Both the position numbers and the translations under genes were made by a program. Below, one piece after another: positions 34,488 through 44,472 of a stretch of 64,000 bases of DNA. Origin of the DNA: Chryseobacterium nepalense (GTDB lineage: Bacteria; Bacteroidota; Bacteroidia; Flavobacteriales; Weeksellaceae). The notes beneath the pieces are model-generated. The model was not told the origin of the DNA. It did not search any database and worked only from the letters and a program-made list of their open reading frames with translations. Position 1 is the stretch's first letter. Every line of letters starts with the position of its first letter. The DNA lies in NCBI RefSeq assembly GCF_023195755.1, contig NZ_CP096203.1, positions 2,790,001 to 2,854,000 of the forward strand, given 5' to 3'.

Positions 34488-36737
34488 TTATTCTCTGTTC
34501 TTTACCAATACCCAGCCATTGTAAGTGGTCTGCGTACTATTTTTGTCATTTTCGTTCCATGTAATGGTGTACCAGTATGTGTCAGTGATTACTTTTTTAC
34601 CGCCGGTTGTTCCGTCCCATTTATAATTTCTGATTTTGTCAGCTTGATAAAGCTTATTTCCGTATCTGTCAAAGATGGTGAAAACAAGATTTTTTTTGTA
34701 AGCAAGCGCAGAATAATCAATCACATCGTTTACATTATCGCCGTTCGGGGTGATGGCGTTAATAAGATTTGGAACCGTAATCTGTATCTGAATTGGTGTA
34801 CAGTCATAAGCATCTTTCACGTATACTTTTACTTCACCTCTCGCGAGTCCTGTGAATACATTAGAATCCTGCCAGTTTACACCGTCAAGGGAATATTGAT
34901 AAGGGCCTTTTCCTCCTTTTACGTTTACGGTAATGGTATTGTTTGTAATGTCGATCGTAGCAATAACAGGCTGAGGTGAAGGATTTACCCTTACCATCTG
35001 CTTTGTTATACATCTTCCTGTTTTTAGCTGTACCCAATACAAGCCTGGTGTAATATCCTGAACAGATTGTGTCGTGGCTCCCGTGCTCCATAAGTAGGTA
35101 TCAAACCCCGGGCCTGCATCCAGTGTTGTTTTATCGTCAATACAGATCGTCTGATCTTTTAATACTGAAGAATAAACAGGAGGTAAAACTTTAAGTGTTA
35201 TTTTAACAATCACAAAACAACCGGCAAGATTGGTGATTCTTACATACACTGTAGACGATGTCGAAATATAATTGTTTGCCGGCACAATTTCATTGGTATC
35301 AGCAAGTGCGTCAGCTTCGGTTTTATAATATTTTTTTGTAATGCCTGATGCTGAAGTCACATTTGCCTGTGTAAGATCAAATGATGCTGTTGTAGGAGCA
35401 TTTTCTATAAAACATGATTCTATCGTGGCATCATTTGACACGATCGGTGGGAAAAATGCCAGCGTAATTGGTGCTGAACCCACACATCCTAACGGTGTGG
35501 TTACTTTTACATATACCGTGCCCGCTGCAGAAACATAATTTGCAGGATTTGAAATTTCAAGCCCGGCAGTAAGGTCTGCTAATGTTTTATAGTATTTTTT
35601 TGTAGAGCCTGCGGGTTCATTTACATTTGCTAAAGTAAGGTTAAAGGTTGCTGTTCCGGCGTTATTGTTATTACATGCAGTAAGCGTGGCCGGAGTTGCA
35701 GTAAATGGTGATAGATTGAGTTGTATTTTACCATCCGGGTTGTCACAGAGTAATCCTGAATTATCTTTAACCAATACCGAAACAGTGGTATTGGCGCTGA
35801 ACTGGTAATTCGTAGGGTTTGTGATGGGGGTTCCTGATACACTGTACGAGAAAGTGTAGTTTGAAGGGTTAGCTACAAACTGATTCTGGTAACTCGTTAG
35901 ATTTACCGTTCCCTGTCCCGTAGTCGGGTTCGGACAAAAAGTATCGGTTACTGTTGTCTGATTAAGGGCTACTTTGTCAATGTAAACCTTTACGTTTTTA
36001 ATGGAATGTCTTGATCTGTTTCCTCCTGTGGAAGCTGAAAATCCGAAATAACCTATCGTCATTGCCGCTGCTGTTCCTGATGGAGCAAAAGATTGGTTAC
36101 AGATTTGATTTCCATCGATGGTAATTTTTACAATCCAGTTGGCGGGAGCCGCGGGGTCTACCTGTGCGGTCACTTCAACATGTTTATATGTTGTTCCCTG
36201 AAAAGGAAGCGTGGTATTCATGTCCGGTGAGTGGAAAGAACTTCCCGGAATGTTAAAAAATTCAACATTATTATTATCGGTAGTGTTGGCAACTTGTCCA
36301 TAGGCAACATGCACTTTGCTCATTACGGCAGTAGTGGTATTGTTGTAGGTGTCGAATCCTACGATAAATCCTACCGCATTCTGTGATACACCAAGTCCTG
36401 AACCTAAAACGCTGGCTACCGGCGGGTTGGCAAGGTACCAGAAAGCAATACCGTCTCCATTGGCCGTCTGGTTGGAATCCATTCTGAAATCGAACTCCAC
36501 GCGCCACTTGTCACAATATTTAAGATTAATTGGATCGTTTAAGCGGATTGATCCGGATTGGTTGTTGGTGTCCGGAGTCAGCTGTACAAAATCTGTATTA
36601 ACGACAGTGGGGGCGACCATGGTCCATCCTGTTGTATTTACGGGATTTCCTGTAAGCTGATAGGTTTGGGATAAAGCATATTTCGGAAAAAGAAGCAATG
36701 CATTTACCAATAAAAAGAGGTAGATTTTTTTACTCAT
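34488..36737 (-). CDS. T9SS type B surface protein with L-type lectin domain, near-identical lectin copy
   Basis: The 749-residue protein has a signal peptide ending YALSQ, an L-type lectin domain (about 24-255), a linker module with CDNPDGKIQLNLSP, two DLT modules (CNNNNAGTATFNLTLANV and CFIENAPTTASFDLTQANV), an Ig-like segment and a type B sorting domain ending GWVLVKNRE. Its lectin domain matches the 664-residue protein almost residue for residue, while the second half is more like the 796-residue protein (TVPNLINAITPNGDNVND). It therefore looks like a mosaic made by recombination between paralogues. Confidence 0.9.
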   Translation of the reverse strand: MSKKIYLFLLVNALLLFPKYALSQTYQLTGNPVNTTGWTMVAPTVVNTDFVQLTPDTNNQSGSIRLNDPINLKYCDKWRVEFDFRMDSNQTANGDGIAFWYLANPPVASVLGSGLGVSQNAVGFIVGFDTYNNTTTAVMSKVHVAYGQVANTTDNNNVEFFNIPGSSFHSPDMNTTLPFQGTTYKHVEVTAQVDPAAPANWIVKITIDGNQICNQSFAPSGTAAAMTIGYFGFSASTGGNRSRHSIKNVKVYIDKVALNQTTVTDTFCPNPTTGQGTVNLTSYQNQFVANPSNYTFSYSVSGTPITNPTNYQFSANTTVSVLVKDNSGLLCDNPDGKIQLNLSPFTATPATLTACNNNNAGTATFNLTLANVNEPAGSTKKYYKTLADLTAGLEISNPANYVSAAGTVYVKVTTPLGCVGSAPITLAFFPPIVSNDATIESCFIENAPTTASFDLTQANVTSASGITKKYYKTEADALADTNEIVPANNYISTSSTVYVRITNLAGCFVIVKITLKVLPPVYSSVLKDQTICIDDKTTLDAGPGFDTYLWSTGATTQSVQDITPGLYWVQLKTGRCITKQMVRVNPSPQPVIATIDITNNTITVNVKGGKGPYQYSLDGVNWQDSNVFTGLARGEVKVYVKDAYDCTPIQIQITVPNLINAITPNGDNVNDVIDYSALAYKKNLVFTIFDRYGNKLYQADKIRNYKWDGTTGGKKVITDTYWYTITWNENDKNSTQTTYNGWVLVKNRE

Positions 36738-36900
36738 TTATTAGACACTTAGATTTAGACGTGTCAAAGATATTAAATCCTAATCAATAAATATATATTT
36801 AATGTTAATTTTACCGAAATAGATGGTTATTTTATAATAAATGATAAGTTATATCAGTAAATACTGAAAGGTTATTACTTGTATTTAGTTTGAATATAAA

Positions 36901-37377
36901 TTAAAAAAGAGAATTCTTTTCCATATTTTCAAAGTAAGTGTCAATGGCTAAATCTGCTGATGCTGCGGCAGTTACGGCAAGTTTATCGCATAGTTCATTC
37001 TCAAAATGGCCGGCATGGCCTTTAATCCAGTGCATTTTTGGCTTATGAAGATTGTACAATACCACAAATTTTTGCCAAAGATCAGGATTTTTTACATTTT
37101 TCCAGCCTCTTTTGATCCATCCGGCAAGCCAGTTCTGATTGATGGCATCGGCAACATACTTGCTGTCGGTATAAACATGAATGTCATTTTCAGGAGATTT
37201 CAGTTTTTCCAGAGCAGTAATTACGGCGAGAAGTTCCATTCTGTTGTTGGTAGTTTTCCTGAAACCTTTTGAGAATGTTTTCTGGTAGTTTTTTTCGGGG
37301 ACCCGCATGAGAATTCCATACCCGCCTTTTCCGGGATTTCCGCTGCATGCGCCGTCGGTGTATATTTCAATTCTCAT
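36901..37377 (-). CDS. rnhA: Ribonuclease HI
   Basis: The 158-residue enzyme removes RNA from RNA-DNA hybrids. All four carboxylates are visible: Asp in IYTDGACSGNPGKGG, Glu in TTNNRMELLAV, Asp in VYTDSKYVAD and Asp in NELCDKLAVTAA. The conserved His of KGHAGHFEN is present. The length is standard. It lies 66 bp downstream of dnaB on the same strand. Confidence 0.95.
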   Translation of the reverse strand: MRIEIYTDGACSGNPGKGGYGILMRVPEKNYQKTFSKGFRKTTNNRMELLAVITALEKLKSPENDIHVYTDSKYVADAINQNWLAGWIKRGWKNVKNPDLWQKFVVLYNLHKPKMHWIKGHAGHFENELCDKLAVTAAASADLAIDTYFENMEKNSLF

Positions 37378-37443
37378 ATCAGATTGAGGCTGAGGCTAAG
37401 ATTTAGTTTAAAAAAATAAGGAATGATTTAACTATCAATTATT

Positions 37444-39036
37444 TTAAAAAGGAAAATCATCGTCATCATCAAAATCATTCATAGAAGATCCTGATACCTG
37501 GGAATTATTCGGAAGATCAAATGCTGCTCCGGGCTGTATGGTTGTTTTAATCTTATCAAAGCCACTTGGTTCGGCAGACCCAAAATTAGAAGGGTATCCG
37601 CCACCCATTCCGCCATCAAAAGCTGCTTCAATATCCCCGAATTTAGCAAAATGTTTCAGGAAGGATAAGCGAACATCGGCAGTTGCGCCGTTCCTGTGCT
37701 TGGCGATAATAAGCTCTGCCTGGTTTTCCGTTGAGGTTTCCTGGCCTTCTTCATCATTATCCCAAACGGTGATTTTATAATACTCCGGTCTGAAGATAAA
37801 GGATACGATATCCGCATCCTGCTCGATTGCTCCGGATTCCCTAAGGTCGGAAAGCTGGGGTCTTTTTCCGGGACGTGTTTCCACACTACGCGAAAGCTGC
37901 GAAAGAGCAATAACAGGAACATTAAGTTCTTTTGCGATGGCTTTCAGTGATCTTGAGATCATGGAAATTTCCTGTTCACGGTTTCCGGTTCCTTTTCCGC
38001 CGCCACCGGCTGTCATCAGCTGAAGATAATCGACCATAATCAATCGTACACCATGCTGCATTACCAATCTACGGCATTTTGCACGGAAGTCAAAGATAGA
38101 AAGAGAAGGAGTTTCATCAATATAGAGCGGAGCATTTTCAAGTTCTGATACATTGGAGAACAGTCTTTGCCATTCTTCATCGTCCAGTGTTCCTTTTCTT
38201 AATTTTTCGGAAGAAATTCTTGTTTCGGACGCAATCATCCTCGTGATAAGCTGTACGGAAGCCATCTCAAGGGAAAACAGAGCCATCGGAATTTTGTGTC
38301 CTACAGCGATATTTCTTGCCATGGAAAGAAGAAATGCGGTTTTTCCCATTGCCGGACGTGCCGCAATAATGATAAGGTCGGAATTCTGCCATCCTCCGGT
38401 TTCTTTATCCACATCACGGAATCCTGAAGGTACCCCAGAAAGACCTTCTTTGTCTTTTAAAGATTTAATGGTGTCAATGGCCTGCTTTACTAATGAATTA
38501 GCGGTATCAAACCCTTTTTTGATCGTTCCGTTGGTGATCTCGAAAAATGACTGTTCGGCTTTATCCAACAATTCAAAAACGTCGGTTGATTCTTTATAGG
38601 CGGCATCAATAACGTTCGCCGATACATTAATTAAACTTCGTAAAATATATTTTTCGAGAATAACACGAACATGATATTCGATATGTGCAGACGAACTTAC
38701 TCCCATCGTAAGATCAATGATATAGCTGTCTCCGCCGGCAAGATTCAATCTGCCTTCCTTCTTCAGATCCTGTATGATGGTCATTAAGTCAACCGGCTGG
38801 TTTCCTTCGTAAAGTTTTAAAATGGTAGAAAAAATTACCTGATGTCTCGGATCATAAAAAACTTCCGGTGTAAGTAAATCAATAGAATGGTCCAGACCCT
38901 TTTTGTCAATTAAAAAGGTTCCGATAACCAGTCTTTCGAAATCCAGAGCATTTGGCGGCATTTTTCCGTCAGCAATGGAGAGTTCTTTTGCAAAGTTTCC
39001 GTTCGTCAATGAAGATAATGTTTCTTTCTGCGCCAT
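37444..39036 (-). CDS. dnaB: Replicative DNA helicase
   Basis: The 530-residue hexameric helicase unwinds DNA at the fork. It has the DnaB N-terminal domain (PPNALDFERLVIGTFLIDKKGLDHSIDLLTPEVFY), Walker A ARPAMGKTAFLLSMA, Walker B RLIMVDYLQLM, the Arg-finger region SQLSRSVETRPGKRPQLSDLRESGAIEQDAD and a glycine-rich, acidic tail ending DDDDDFPF. A TATCTTTG box lies at 39044-39051 just before the start. Intein and other insertions are absent. Confidence 0.97.
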   Translation of the reverse strand: MAQKETLSSLTNGNFAKELSIADGKMPPNALDFERLVIGTFLIDKKGLDHSIDLLTPEVFYDPRHQVIFSTILKLYEGNQPVDLMTIIQDLKKEGRLNLAGGDSYIIDLTMGVSSSAHIEYHVRVILEKYILRSLINVSANVIDAAYKESTDVFELLDKAEQSFFEITNGTIKKGFDTANSLVKQAIDTIKSLKDKEGLSGVPSGFRDVDKETGGWQNSDLIIIAARPAMGKTAFLLSMARNIAVGHKIPMALFSLEMASVQLITRMIASETRISSEKLRKGTLDDEEWQRLFSNVSELENAPLYIDETPSLSIFDFRAKCRRLVMQHGVRLIMVDYLQLMTAGGGGKGTGNREQEISMISRSLKAIAKELNVPVIALSQLSRSVETRPGKRPQLSDLRESGAIEQDADIVSFIFRPEYYKITVWDNDEEGQETSTENQAELIIAKHRNGATADVRLSFLKHFAKFGDIEAAFDGGMGGGYPSNFGSAEPSGFDKIKTTIQPGAAFDLPNNSQVSGSSMNDFDDDDDFPF

Positions 39037-39043
39037 AGTTCTG

Positions 39044-39051
39044 CAAAGATA
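39044..39051 (-). promoter_or_regulatory. -7 box for dnaB
   Basis: TATCTTTG on the minus strand, seven bases before the ATG. Confidence 0.45.
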
Positions 39052-39146
39052 GTTTTTTTGAAAAGCAATTAAAAAATAGTATTCAACAATTTATGAACAC
39101 AGCATTGTTAAAATATAATAAGAATGCGGTTTTGTGTTGATGTGCA

Positions 39147-39177
39147 TAAAAAAATCACCTCTGTTAAGAGGTGATTT
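39147..39177 (-). terminator. Terminator of the 796-residue surface protein gene
   Basis: AAATCACCTC and GAGGTGATTT (39152-39177) form a perfect 10-bp stem, with T residues following on the minus strand. Confidence 0.8.
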
Positions 39178-39202
39178 AAATATTTGAAAATTAACGGGTT
39201 GA

Positions 39203-41593
39203 TTAATCGATGTTTTTTACCAATACCCAGCCGCTGTATTTGGTTTCGGTATTGTTTTTATCATTTTCAGTCCACGTTATGGTATACCAGTATGTACCGG
39301 TTACGATTTTCTTGCCATTGGAAGTTCCGTCCCAGGTATAGTTCCTGATTTTATCGGCACGGTACAGCATGTTTCCGTATCTGTCATACACGGTGAAAAC
39401 AACATTTTTCTTATATGACAGTGCTGAATAATCTATATAATCATTTTTGTTGTCCCCGTTTGGCGTAATGGCATTGATCAGATTAGGAACCGTTACCTGA
39501 ACGCTGATAGGGTTACAATCATAAGAATCTTTCACATATACTGTATTTTCGCCTCTCGGAAGCCCGGAGAATACGTTTGAATCCTGCCAGTTCGTACCGT
39601 CAAGTGAGTATTGGTAAGGACCTTTTCCTCCGTTTACGGTTACGGTAAAAGAATCGTTTGTGATCTCAATATTGGTAATAACCGGTTGTACGGAAGCGCT
39701 AACTTTTACTGGCTGTAATGTCCAGCATTTTCCTGTTTTTAATTTAACCCAGTAAACACCTGCAGACACATTGGAAATAGATTGTGTGGTAGCACCTGTG
39801 CTCCATTCGTAAGCGTCAAATCCAGGACCTGCATCTAAAGTGGTTTTATCTTCTATACAGATGATCTTATCTTTAAGAATGGAAGATGTTACCGGAGGTA
39901 AAACTTTCAGGTTAATTTTTGCAATAGCATAACAATTCGTGTCATTAATTACTCTCACATATACCACACTTGTTGTTGCAATGTAAGCTGCGGGATTTAA
40001 TATTTCATTTGTTCCTGCTACAGCATCGGCTTCTGTTTTAAAATATTTTTTGGAAGTTCCTGTCTGAGACGTTACTACTGTTTGTGTCAAATCAAACGAA
40101 GCTGTTGTTACATTTGTAGCTATATAGCATTCTTCAATAGAGGCATCATTTACTACAACAACAGGATTGAACTGTAAAGTAATCTGGTTGTATCCTGTAC
40201 ATCCCTGCGGCGTTCTTACTTTTACGTATACTGTTTTTGGAGCAACAGAGGTATATGCAGAAGGGGTTGTAATTTCATTGGTTCCTGCATTCAGGTCCGC
40301 AAGGGTAGGGTAGTATTTTTTGGTTACATTCGTTGAAGTCGGATAAGAATTTGCAGTCGTCAAATTAAAAACTCCGGTTCCTGCATTATTGTTATTACAA
40401 GCCTTTACAGTAGTAGGAACTACATCAAGAGCAGGTAAGAACTGCAGTGTTATCTGGGCTGTTCCTACACATCCTTCTGAAGTTGTAACTTTTACGAATA
40501 CTGTTTTCGGAGCGGCAGACGCATAGGAAGAAGGATTGGTAATCTCATTGGTTCCTGCGTTCAGATCGGCCATGGTAGGATAATACTTTTTAGTAACGTT
40601 GGTAGGGTTGTAGACATTCGCAGAATTTAAATCGAAGTACCCGATACCGGTATTATCGAAATTACATGAAGATATTGTTGCGTCCTGTACTACAATATTA
40701 CCTGATCTGAATTTGAATTTACCAACTTGGAAACATCCGTTTATAGGATTGTTCGGGTTGGCAGGATCGGTATATTTTAATCTGTAATAATAGATGGTTG
40801 TTGCATTCACCATAATAGGCGTCGTAATTGGCGCATTTCCCGTGATGGCATCATTGCTTGTTAAATGGTAAGATACCGTAAAGTTCGGGTTACCGTTGAT
40901 AATTCCTGTAGATAGAGTACTGAAATCAAACATGGTAGGCAGAGCACACTTTAAAATTTCATTCGGATCTGCAGGGTTTGCAGCCGGAGAACCTGGTGCA
41001 ATAAATGGATTCGGTGTTAATGCAGGGTCTGTAAATGCAGAAGTAAGGGTTGCAGTTCCTCCCCAGGTTAAAGAAAATCCTAAAGAATTATGACTGAAGT
41101 TATCTACCAATAAAACATAAGTTTGGCCGGCAGTTACATTCATAGGTGGATTGTATCCTGCATTCGGTGCATTTGGCGGGTTGGCGGATAGCCCGGTTGG
41201 GTTTGGCCAGGTTCCTGTCATTCCTGCATAATTACAGGTTACGGGCGTTCCTAAGTTTCCGCATGTAGGGCTTGGTCCCCATACTGCCCAGTCATAATCG
41301 GCTGAGTTTCCCGGTGCGGTAGCAGGAAGGGTTAAATCTACATTGGGTGTTATTTCGAAAGTTAATGTACCCGAAGTTGCTACCGTAAAGCTGTACCATA
41401 CAGAGTAGTGTTCTCCACCTTTTAGGCATAGCCAGTCCGGTGCAGGATTGGGGATATCAGTAACTGTTCCGGGGCCCGTAGGATCATAGGAAATATTTGA
41501 ATTTCCACATACCGGAATAGCAGTAATACAATCCGACTGTGAAAAAAATAATTGTGAGAAAAATAAAACAGTCAGCAATAGTACTTTCTTCAT
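39203..41593 (-). CDS. T9SS type B surface protein with three repeat modules
   Basis: The 796-residue protein has a signal peptide (ending FFSQ), an N-terminal domain starting DCITAIPVCGNSNISYDPTG with HYSVWYSFTVATSGTLTFEI and AGQTYVLLVDNFSHN (a PPC-like beta-sandwich of about 190 residues), three DLTTAN-type modules of about 88 residues (CNFDNTGIGYFDLN, CNNNNAGTGVFNLT, CYIATNVTTASFDLT), an Ig-like segment and a type B sorting domain ending GWVLVKNID. It differs from the lectin genes only in its N-terminal binding domain. It is expected on the cell surface; the ligand is unknown. Confidence 0.9.
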   Translation of the reverse strand: MKKVLLLTVLFFSQLFFSQSDCITAIPVCGNSNISYDPTGPGTVTDIPNPAPDWLCLKGGEHYSVWYSFTVATSGTLTFEITPNVDLTLPATAPGNSADYDWAVWGPSPTCGNLGTPVTCNYAGMTGTWPNPTGLSANPPNAPNAGYNPPMNVTAGQTYVLLVDNFSHNSLGFSLTWGGTATLTSAFTDPALTPNPFIAPGSPAANPADPNEILKCALPTMFDFSTLSTGIINGNPNFTVSYHLTSNDAITGNAPITTPIMVNATTIYYYRLKYTDPANPNNPINGCFQVGKFKFRSGNIVVQDATISSCNFDNTGIGYFDLNSANVYNPTNVTKKYYPTMADLNAGTNEITNPSSYASAAPKTVFVKVTTSEGCVGTAQITLQFLPALDVVPTTVKACNNNNAGTGVFNLTTANSYPTSTNVTKKYYPTLADLNAGTNEITTPSAYTSVAPKTVYVKVRTPQGCTGYNQITLQFNPVVVVNDASIEECYIATNVTTASFDLTQTVVTSQTGTSKKYFKTEADAVAGTNEILNPAAYIATTSVVYVRVINDTNCYAIAKINLKVLPPVTSSILKDKIICIEDKTTLDAGPGFDAYEWSTGATTQSISNVSAGVYWVKLKTGKCWTLQPVKVSASVQPVITNIEITNDSFTVTVNGGKGPYQYSLDGTNWQDSNVFSGLPRGENTVYVKDSYDCNPISVQVTVPNLINAITPNGDNKNDYIDYSALSYKKNVVFTVYDRYGNMLYRADKIRNYTWDGTSNGKKIVTGTYWYTITWTENDKNNTETKYSGWVLVKNID

Positions 41594-41631
41594 TAGAAAT
41601 GATTTTTATAATTTATTATTTTTTACATGTG

Positions 41632-41658
41632 AAAAAAACCGCTTAAGAAAGCGGTTTT
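41632..41658 (-). terminator. Terminator of the 689-residue surface protein gene
   Basis: AAAACCGCTT and AAGCGGTTTT pair perfectly around four bases. Confidence 0.8.
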
Positions 41659-41668
41659 CTTTATTACT

Positions 41669-43738
41669 TTATTCTCTATTTTTCACCATCACCCATCCGG
41701 AGAATTTGAATGGCGTATTTTTCTTGTCATTTTCATTCCATGTTACGGTGTACCAATAAGTTCCGGTAGGTACTTTCTTGCCACCTGTGGTTCCGTCCCA
41801 TTTGTATCCGTTGAATTTATCGGCTTGTCCTACTTTTACACCGTATCTGTCAAAAATACTTAGTATTAGATTTTGCTTACTTGCCAATGCGGAATAATCA
41901 ATTACGTCATTCACACCGTCTCCGTTAGGAGTAATAACATTTACGAGATTCGGAACAACTACAGTAACTGTAATAGGATCGCAGTCATATCCGTCTTTTA
42001 CATATATTGAATTGTCACCTCTTGGAACATTTGTAAAAATGTTAGAATCCTGCCAGTTGATTCCGTCAAGAGAATATTTGTAAGGTGCGGTTCCACCTAC
42101 AACATTCACAGTAACGCTATTATTGGCAATATCAATACCGGAAATGACAGGCTGATCAGAAGGATATACTTTTACGGTTTGTCTTGTAATACAGTCTCCT
42201 GTTTTCAGTTCTACCCAATAAGTACCTACAGTTACGTTATTAATGGTCTGTGTTGTAGCACCTGTGCTCCATTTATATCCTGTAAATCCTGGTCCTGCAT
42301 CCAGCGTTGTTGTATCTTCTATACAAATGATCTTATCATCCAGCGTATTTGAATATACCGGTGGTAAAACAACAAGATTTACTTTAGCGACTCCGTAACA
42401 TCCGTTTCCATCCGTTACTTTTATAAATACCACGCCGTTCGGAGAGATATAGGTGCTTGGGTTGGCAATCTGATTGGTTCCTGCTACTGCATCAGCCATT
42501 GACGGATAATACGTTTTAACTCCTGTTTGTGTCGTAACTGGTGCTACTGTAAGATCGAATGAAGCCGTAGCAGGATTTGTTTCGATGAAACAAGATCTAA
42601 GCGTTGCTTCTGTTACCGTTACTACCGGGAAGAATGCTAATGTAATTATTGCAGTTGCTTTACAGTCAAATGGTGAAGTGAGCAATACATACACGCTACC
42701 ACCAGCGGAAACATATTGATAAGGGTTTGTGATTTCGTTGGTTCCGGCATTAAGATCCGCTAATGTCGGGTAATATTTTCGGGTTACCGTAGGATCGGCA
42801 TTTACGTTAGCCGTCGTAAGATCAAAAACAGCAGTCCCTTGGTTATTATTGTTACACTTCGTTAGCGTTACATTGGTCCCGGTAATGGCTTTTTGTATGA
42901 ATTTGAAACTACCCGGAATTCTACATCTGTTAATAGCGGTAGCCGGAGCCCCCGGAACCGAATAGGTAATTGCATAGAAATAGGTACTGGTAGTATTTAC
43001 GGTAATAGGTGTCGTAATAGGGTTGTTTCCCGAGATCGCATCATTTTGATTATAATAATATGATACATTAAAGTTCGGGTTATTGTTTACAATACCGGCT
43101 GAAAGCGTTGTAAAATCAAAAACAGCAGGATTTGAACATACTACAACTTCTCTTGGAGAGTTTGGTGTAGGTCCTGGAGTTCCCGGCTCCATGAAAGGAT
43201 ATGGCTGGAATGCACTGTTGAAAGGTGAGACCAGTGTAGCAGTACCTCCCCATGACAATACGAAACCATTAGCGCTCGATGAGAAGTTATCTACAAGGAG
43301 ATAATAGGTTTGTCCTGCTACTACGTTCATGCTGGAACAGAATGCAGAGCCTCCTGCGCCTGAAGAGGTATTGGTTGCGGTTGTGTTAAGTCCTGTTGGG
43401 CCATCGTCAGCAGAATAATTACATCTGATAGGTCCTCCTAAATTTCCACAAGTAACATTAGGCCCATATACAGCCCAGTCATAATCATCACTGAAATTAT
43501 TCGGGTTGATAACAAACGTTAATGTACCTGATGTCGCAATGGTAAAAGTGTACCAAATGGAGAAGTGTTCAGTGCCTAAACATCCTCCAAGGGTTTCCAT
43601 TACGCTACCAGGACCTGTTGGTGTAAAAGAAATAGGTGTATTTCCGCAAACCTGTACGTTTCCGCCGCAATCTGAACTGGATTGTGCGAAAATGGTCTGG
43701 GAAATTAAAATTAAAAAAATATATAGAGCTTTTTTCAT
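41669..43738 (-). CDS. T9SS type B surface protein, PPC-like domain, two repeat modules
   Basis: The 689-residue protein has a signal peptide (ending IFAQ), a 190-residue N-terminal domain related to that of the 796-residue protein (CGNTPISFTPTGPGSV, HFSIWYTFTIATSGTLTFVI, AGQTYYLLVDNFSSS), a linker, two modules (CNNNNQGTAVFDLTTANV, CFIETNPATASFDLTVAPV), an Ig-like segment and a type B sorting domain ending GWVMVKNRE. The module count is the main difference from its neighbour. The gene is 30 bp downstream of the TPR-like gene on the same strand. Confidence 0.9.
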   Translation of the reverse strand: MKKALYIFLILISQTIFAQSSSDCGGNVQVCGNTPISFTPTGPGSVMETLGGCLGTEHFSIWYTFTIATSGTLTFVINPNNFSDDYDWAVYGPNVTCGNLGGPIRCNYSADDGPTGLNTTATNTSSGAGGSAFCSSMNVVAGQTYYLLVDNFSSSANGFVLSWGGTATLVSPFNSAFQPYPFMEPGTPGPTPNSPREVVVCSNPAVFDFTTLSAGIVNNNPNFNVSYYYNQNDAISGNNPITTPITVNTTSTYFYAITYSVPGAPATAINRCRIPGSFKFIQKAITGTNVTLTKCNNNNQGTAVFDLTTANVNADPTVTRKYYPTLADLNAGTNEITNPYQYVSAGGSVYVLLTSPFDCKATAIITLAFFPVVTVTEATLRSCFIETNPATASFDLTVAPVTTQTGVKTYYPSMADAVAGTNQIANPSTYISPNGVVFIKVTDGNGCYGVAKVNLVVLPPVYSNTLDDKIICIEDTTTLDAGPGFTGYKWSTGATTQTINNVTVGTYWVELKTGDCITRQTVKVYPSDQPVISGIDIANNSVTVNVVGGTAPYKYSLDGINWQDSNIFTNVPRGDNSIYVKDGYDCDPITVTVVVPNLVNVITPNGDGVNDVIDYSALASKQNLILSIFDRYGVKVGQADKFNGYKWDGTTGGKKVPTGTYWYTVTWNENDKKNTPFKFSGWVMVKNRE

Positions 43739-43768
43739 TTTAGTTGTTTTAAAGTTTGCAATGCTAGA

Positions 43769-44383
43769 TTAATTCATAGATGGAATCAGTATTCTGCCCC
43801 ATGTTGCTGAGCCGGTAGAAGCATTTTTATTTTCAAATGCTTTCAATGCGTTCTGAAATTGTTTTTCGGCATTTCCTTTATTGCCGGATCTTTCCTGAAA
43901 TTTGGCTTTCAATATAGCCAGTCTGGGATTGTTCTGTGCATTGGGTTCAGCTTTTGCAATGAATTGCGAAGCCGCTTCCAGATCTTTTTTAGCATCTGTT
44001 CCGCTGATCTGAGATCTTTGAAGCGCGATCAAACCTAGCAGTATGTCTGCTTCTGCATTGTTCTGCTTGTTGTCTGAATAAGCTGCTTTTCCATATTTTC
44101 TGGCAAGTGCATTGATTTCAGAAACATCCTGGGATGGCGTTTTTTTAAGCTGCAGTTCTGCTTTCATATACATGGCTACTGCCGCATAATAATACGCTTC
44201 CCATTTTTCCGTAGGTTTTGTAGAAGTGTACCTGGAAAGCTTTTGAAAAGCATTGTCGAAGTCGTTTTCTGTTTTAGCATTATTTACCTGCGAAACAGTT
44301 TGTTTGAAGTCTTTTTCGGTATAGTTCTGAGCATTTAGGCAAAAACCAATTACCAAAAAACAAATAAGTAGAGTTTTTTTCAT
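43769..44383 (-). CDS. Secreted TPR-like helical repeat protein
   Basis: The 204-residue protein has a signal peptide ending LNAQ (residue 19) and alpha-helical repeats of TPR type (NAEADILLGLIALQRSQ, NPRLAILKAKFQERSGNKGNAEKQFQNALKAFE). It lies 30 bp before the 689-residue surface protein gene, with a TATATTTG box at 44403-44410 that may drive both. It could be an accessory factor for the surface protein or a general scaffold; no enzyme motif is seen. Confidence 0.75.
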   Translation of the reverse strand: MKKTLLICFLVIGFCLNAQNYTEKDFKQTVSQVNNAKTENDFDNAFQKLSRYTSTKPTEKWEAYYYAAVAMYMKAELQLKKTPSQDVSEINALARKYGKAAYSDNKQNNAEADILLGLIALQRSQISGTDAKKDLEAASQFIAKAEPNAQNNPRLAILKAKFQERSGNKGNAEKQFQNALKAFENKNASTGSATWGRILIPSMN

Positions 44384-44472
44384 GTAAGGGAATTTTATAT
44401 CACAAATATAAAAAATTATTAAATTTAAATTAAAGTTTTTAAAATTAATTTAATAAATTGATCTTTATTGTC

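Noticed and set aside
36349..36660. Plus-strand ORF opposite the lectin domain, also present at 31570-31881.
   Set aside because: The duplication of this ORF follows simply from the duplicated lectin sequence on the other strand.
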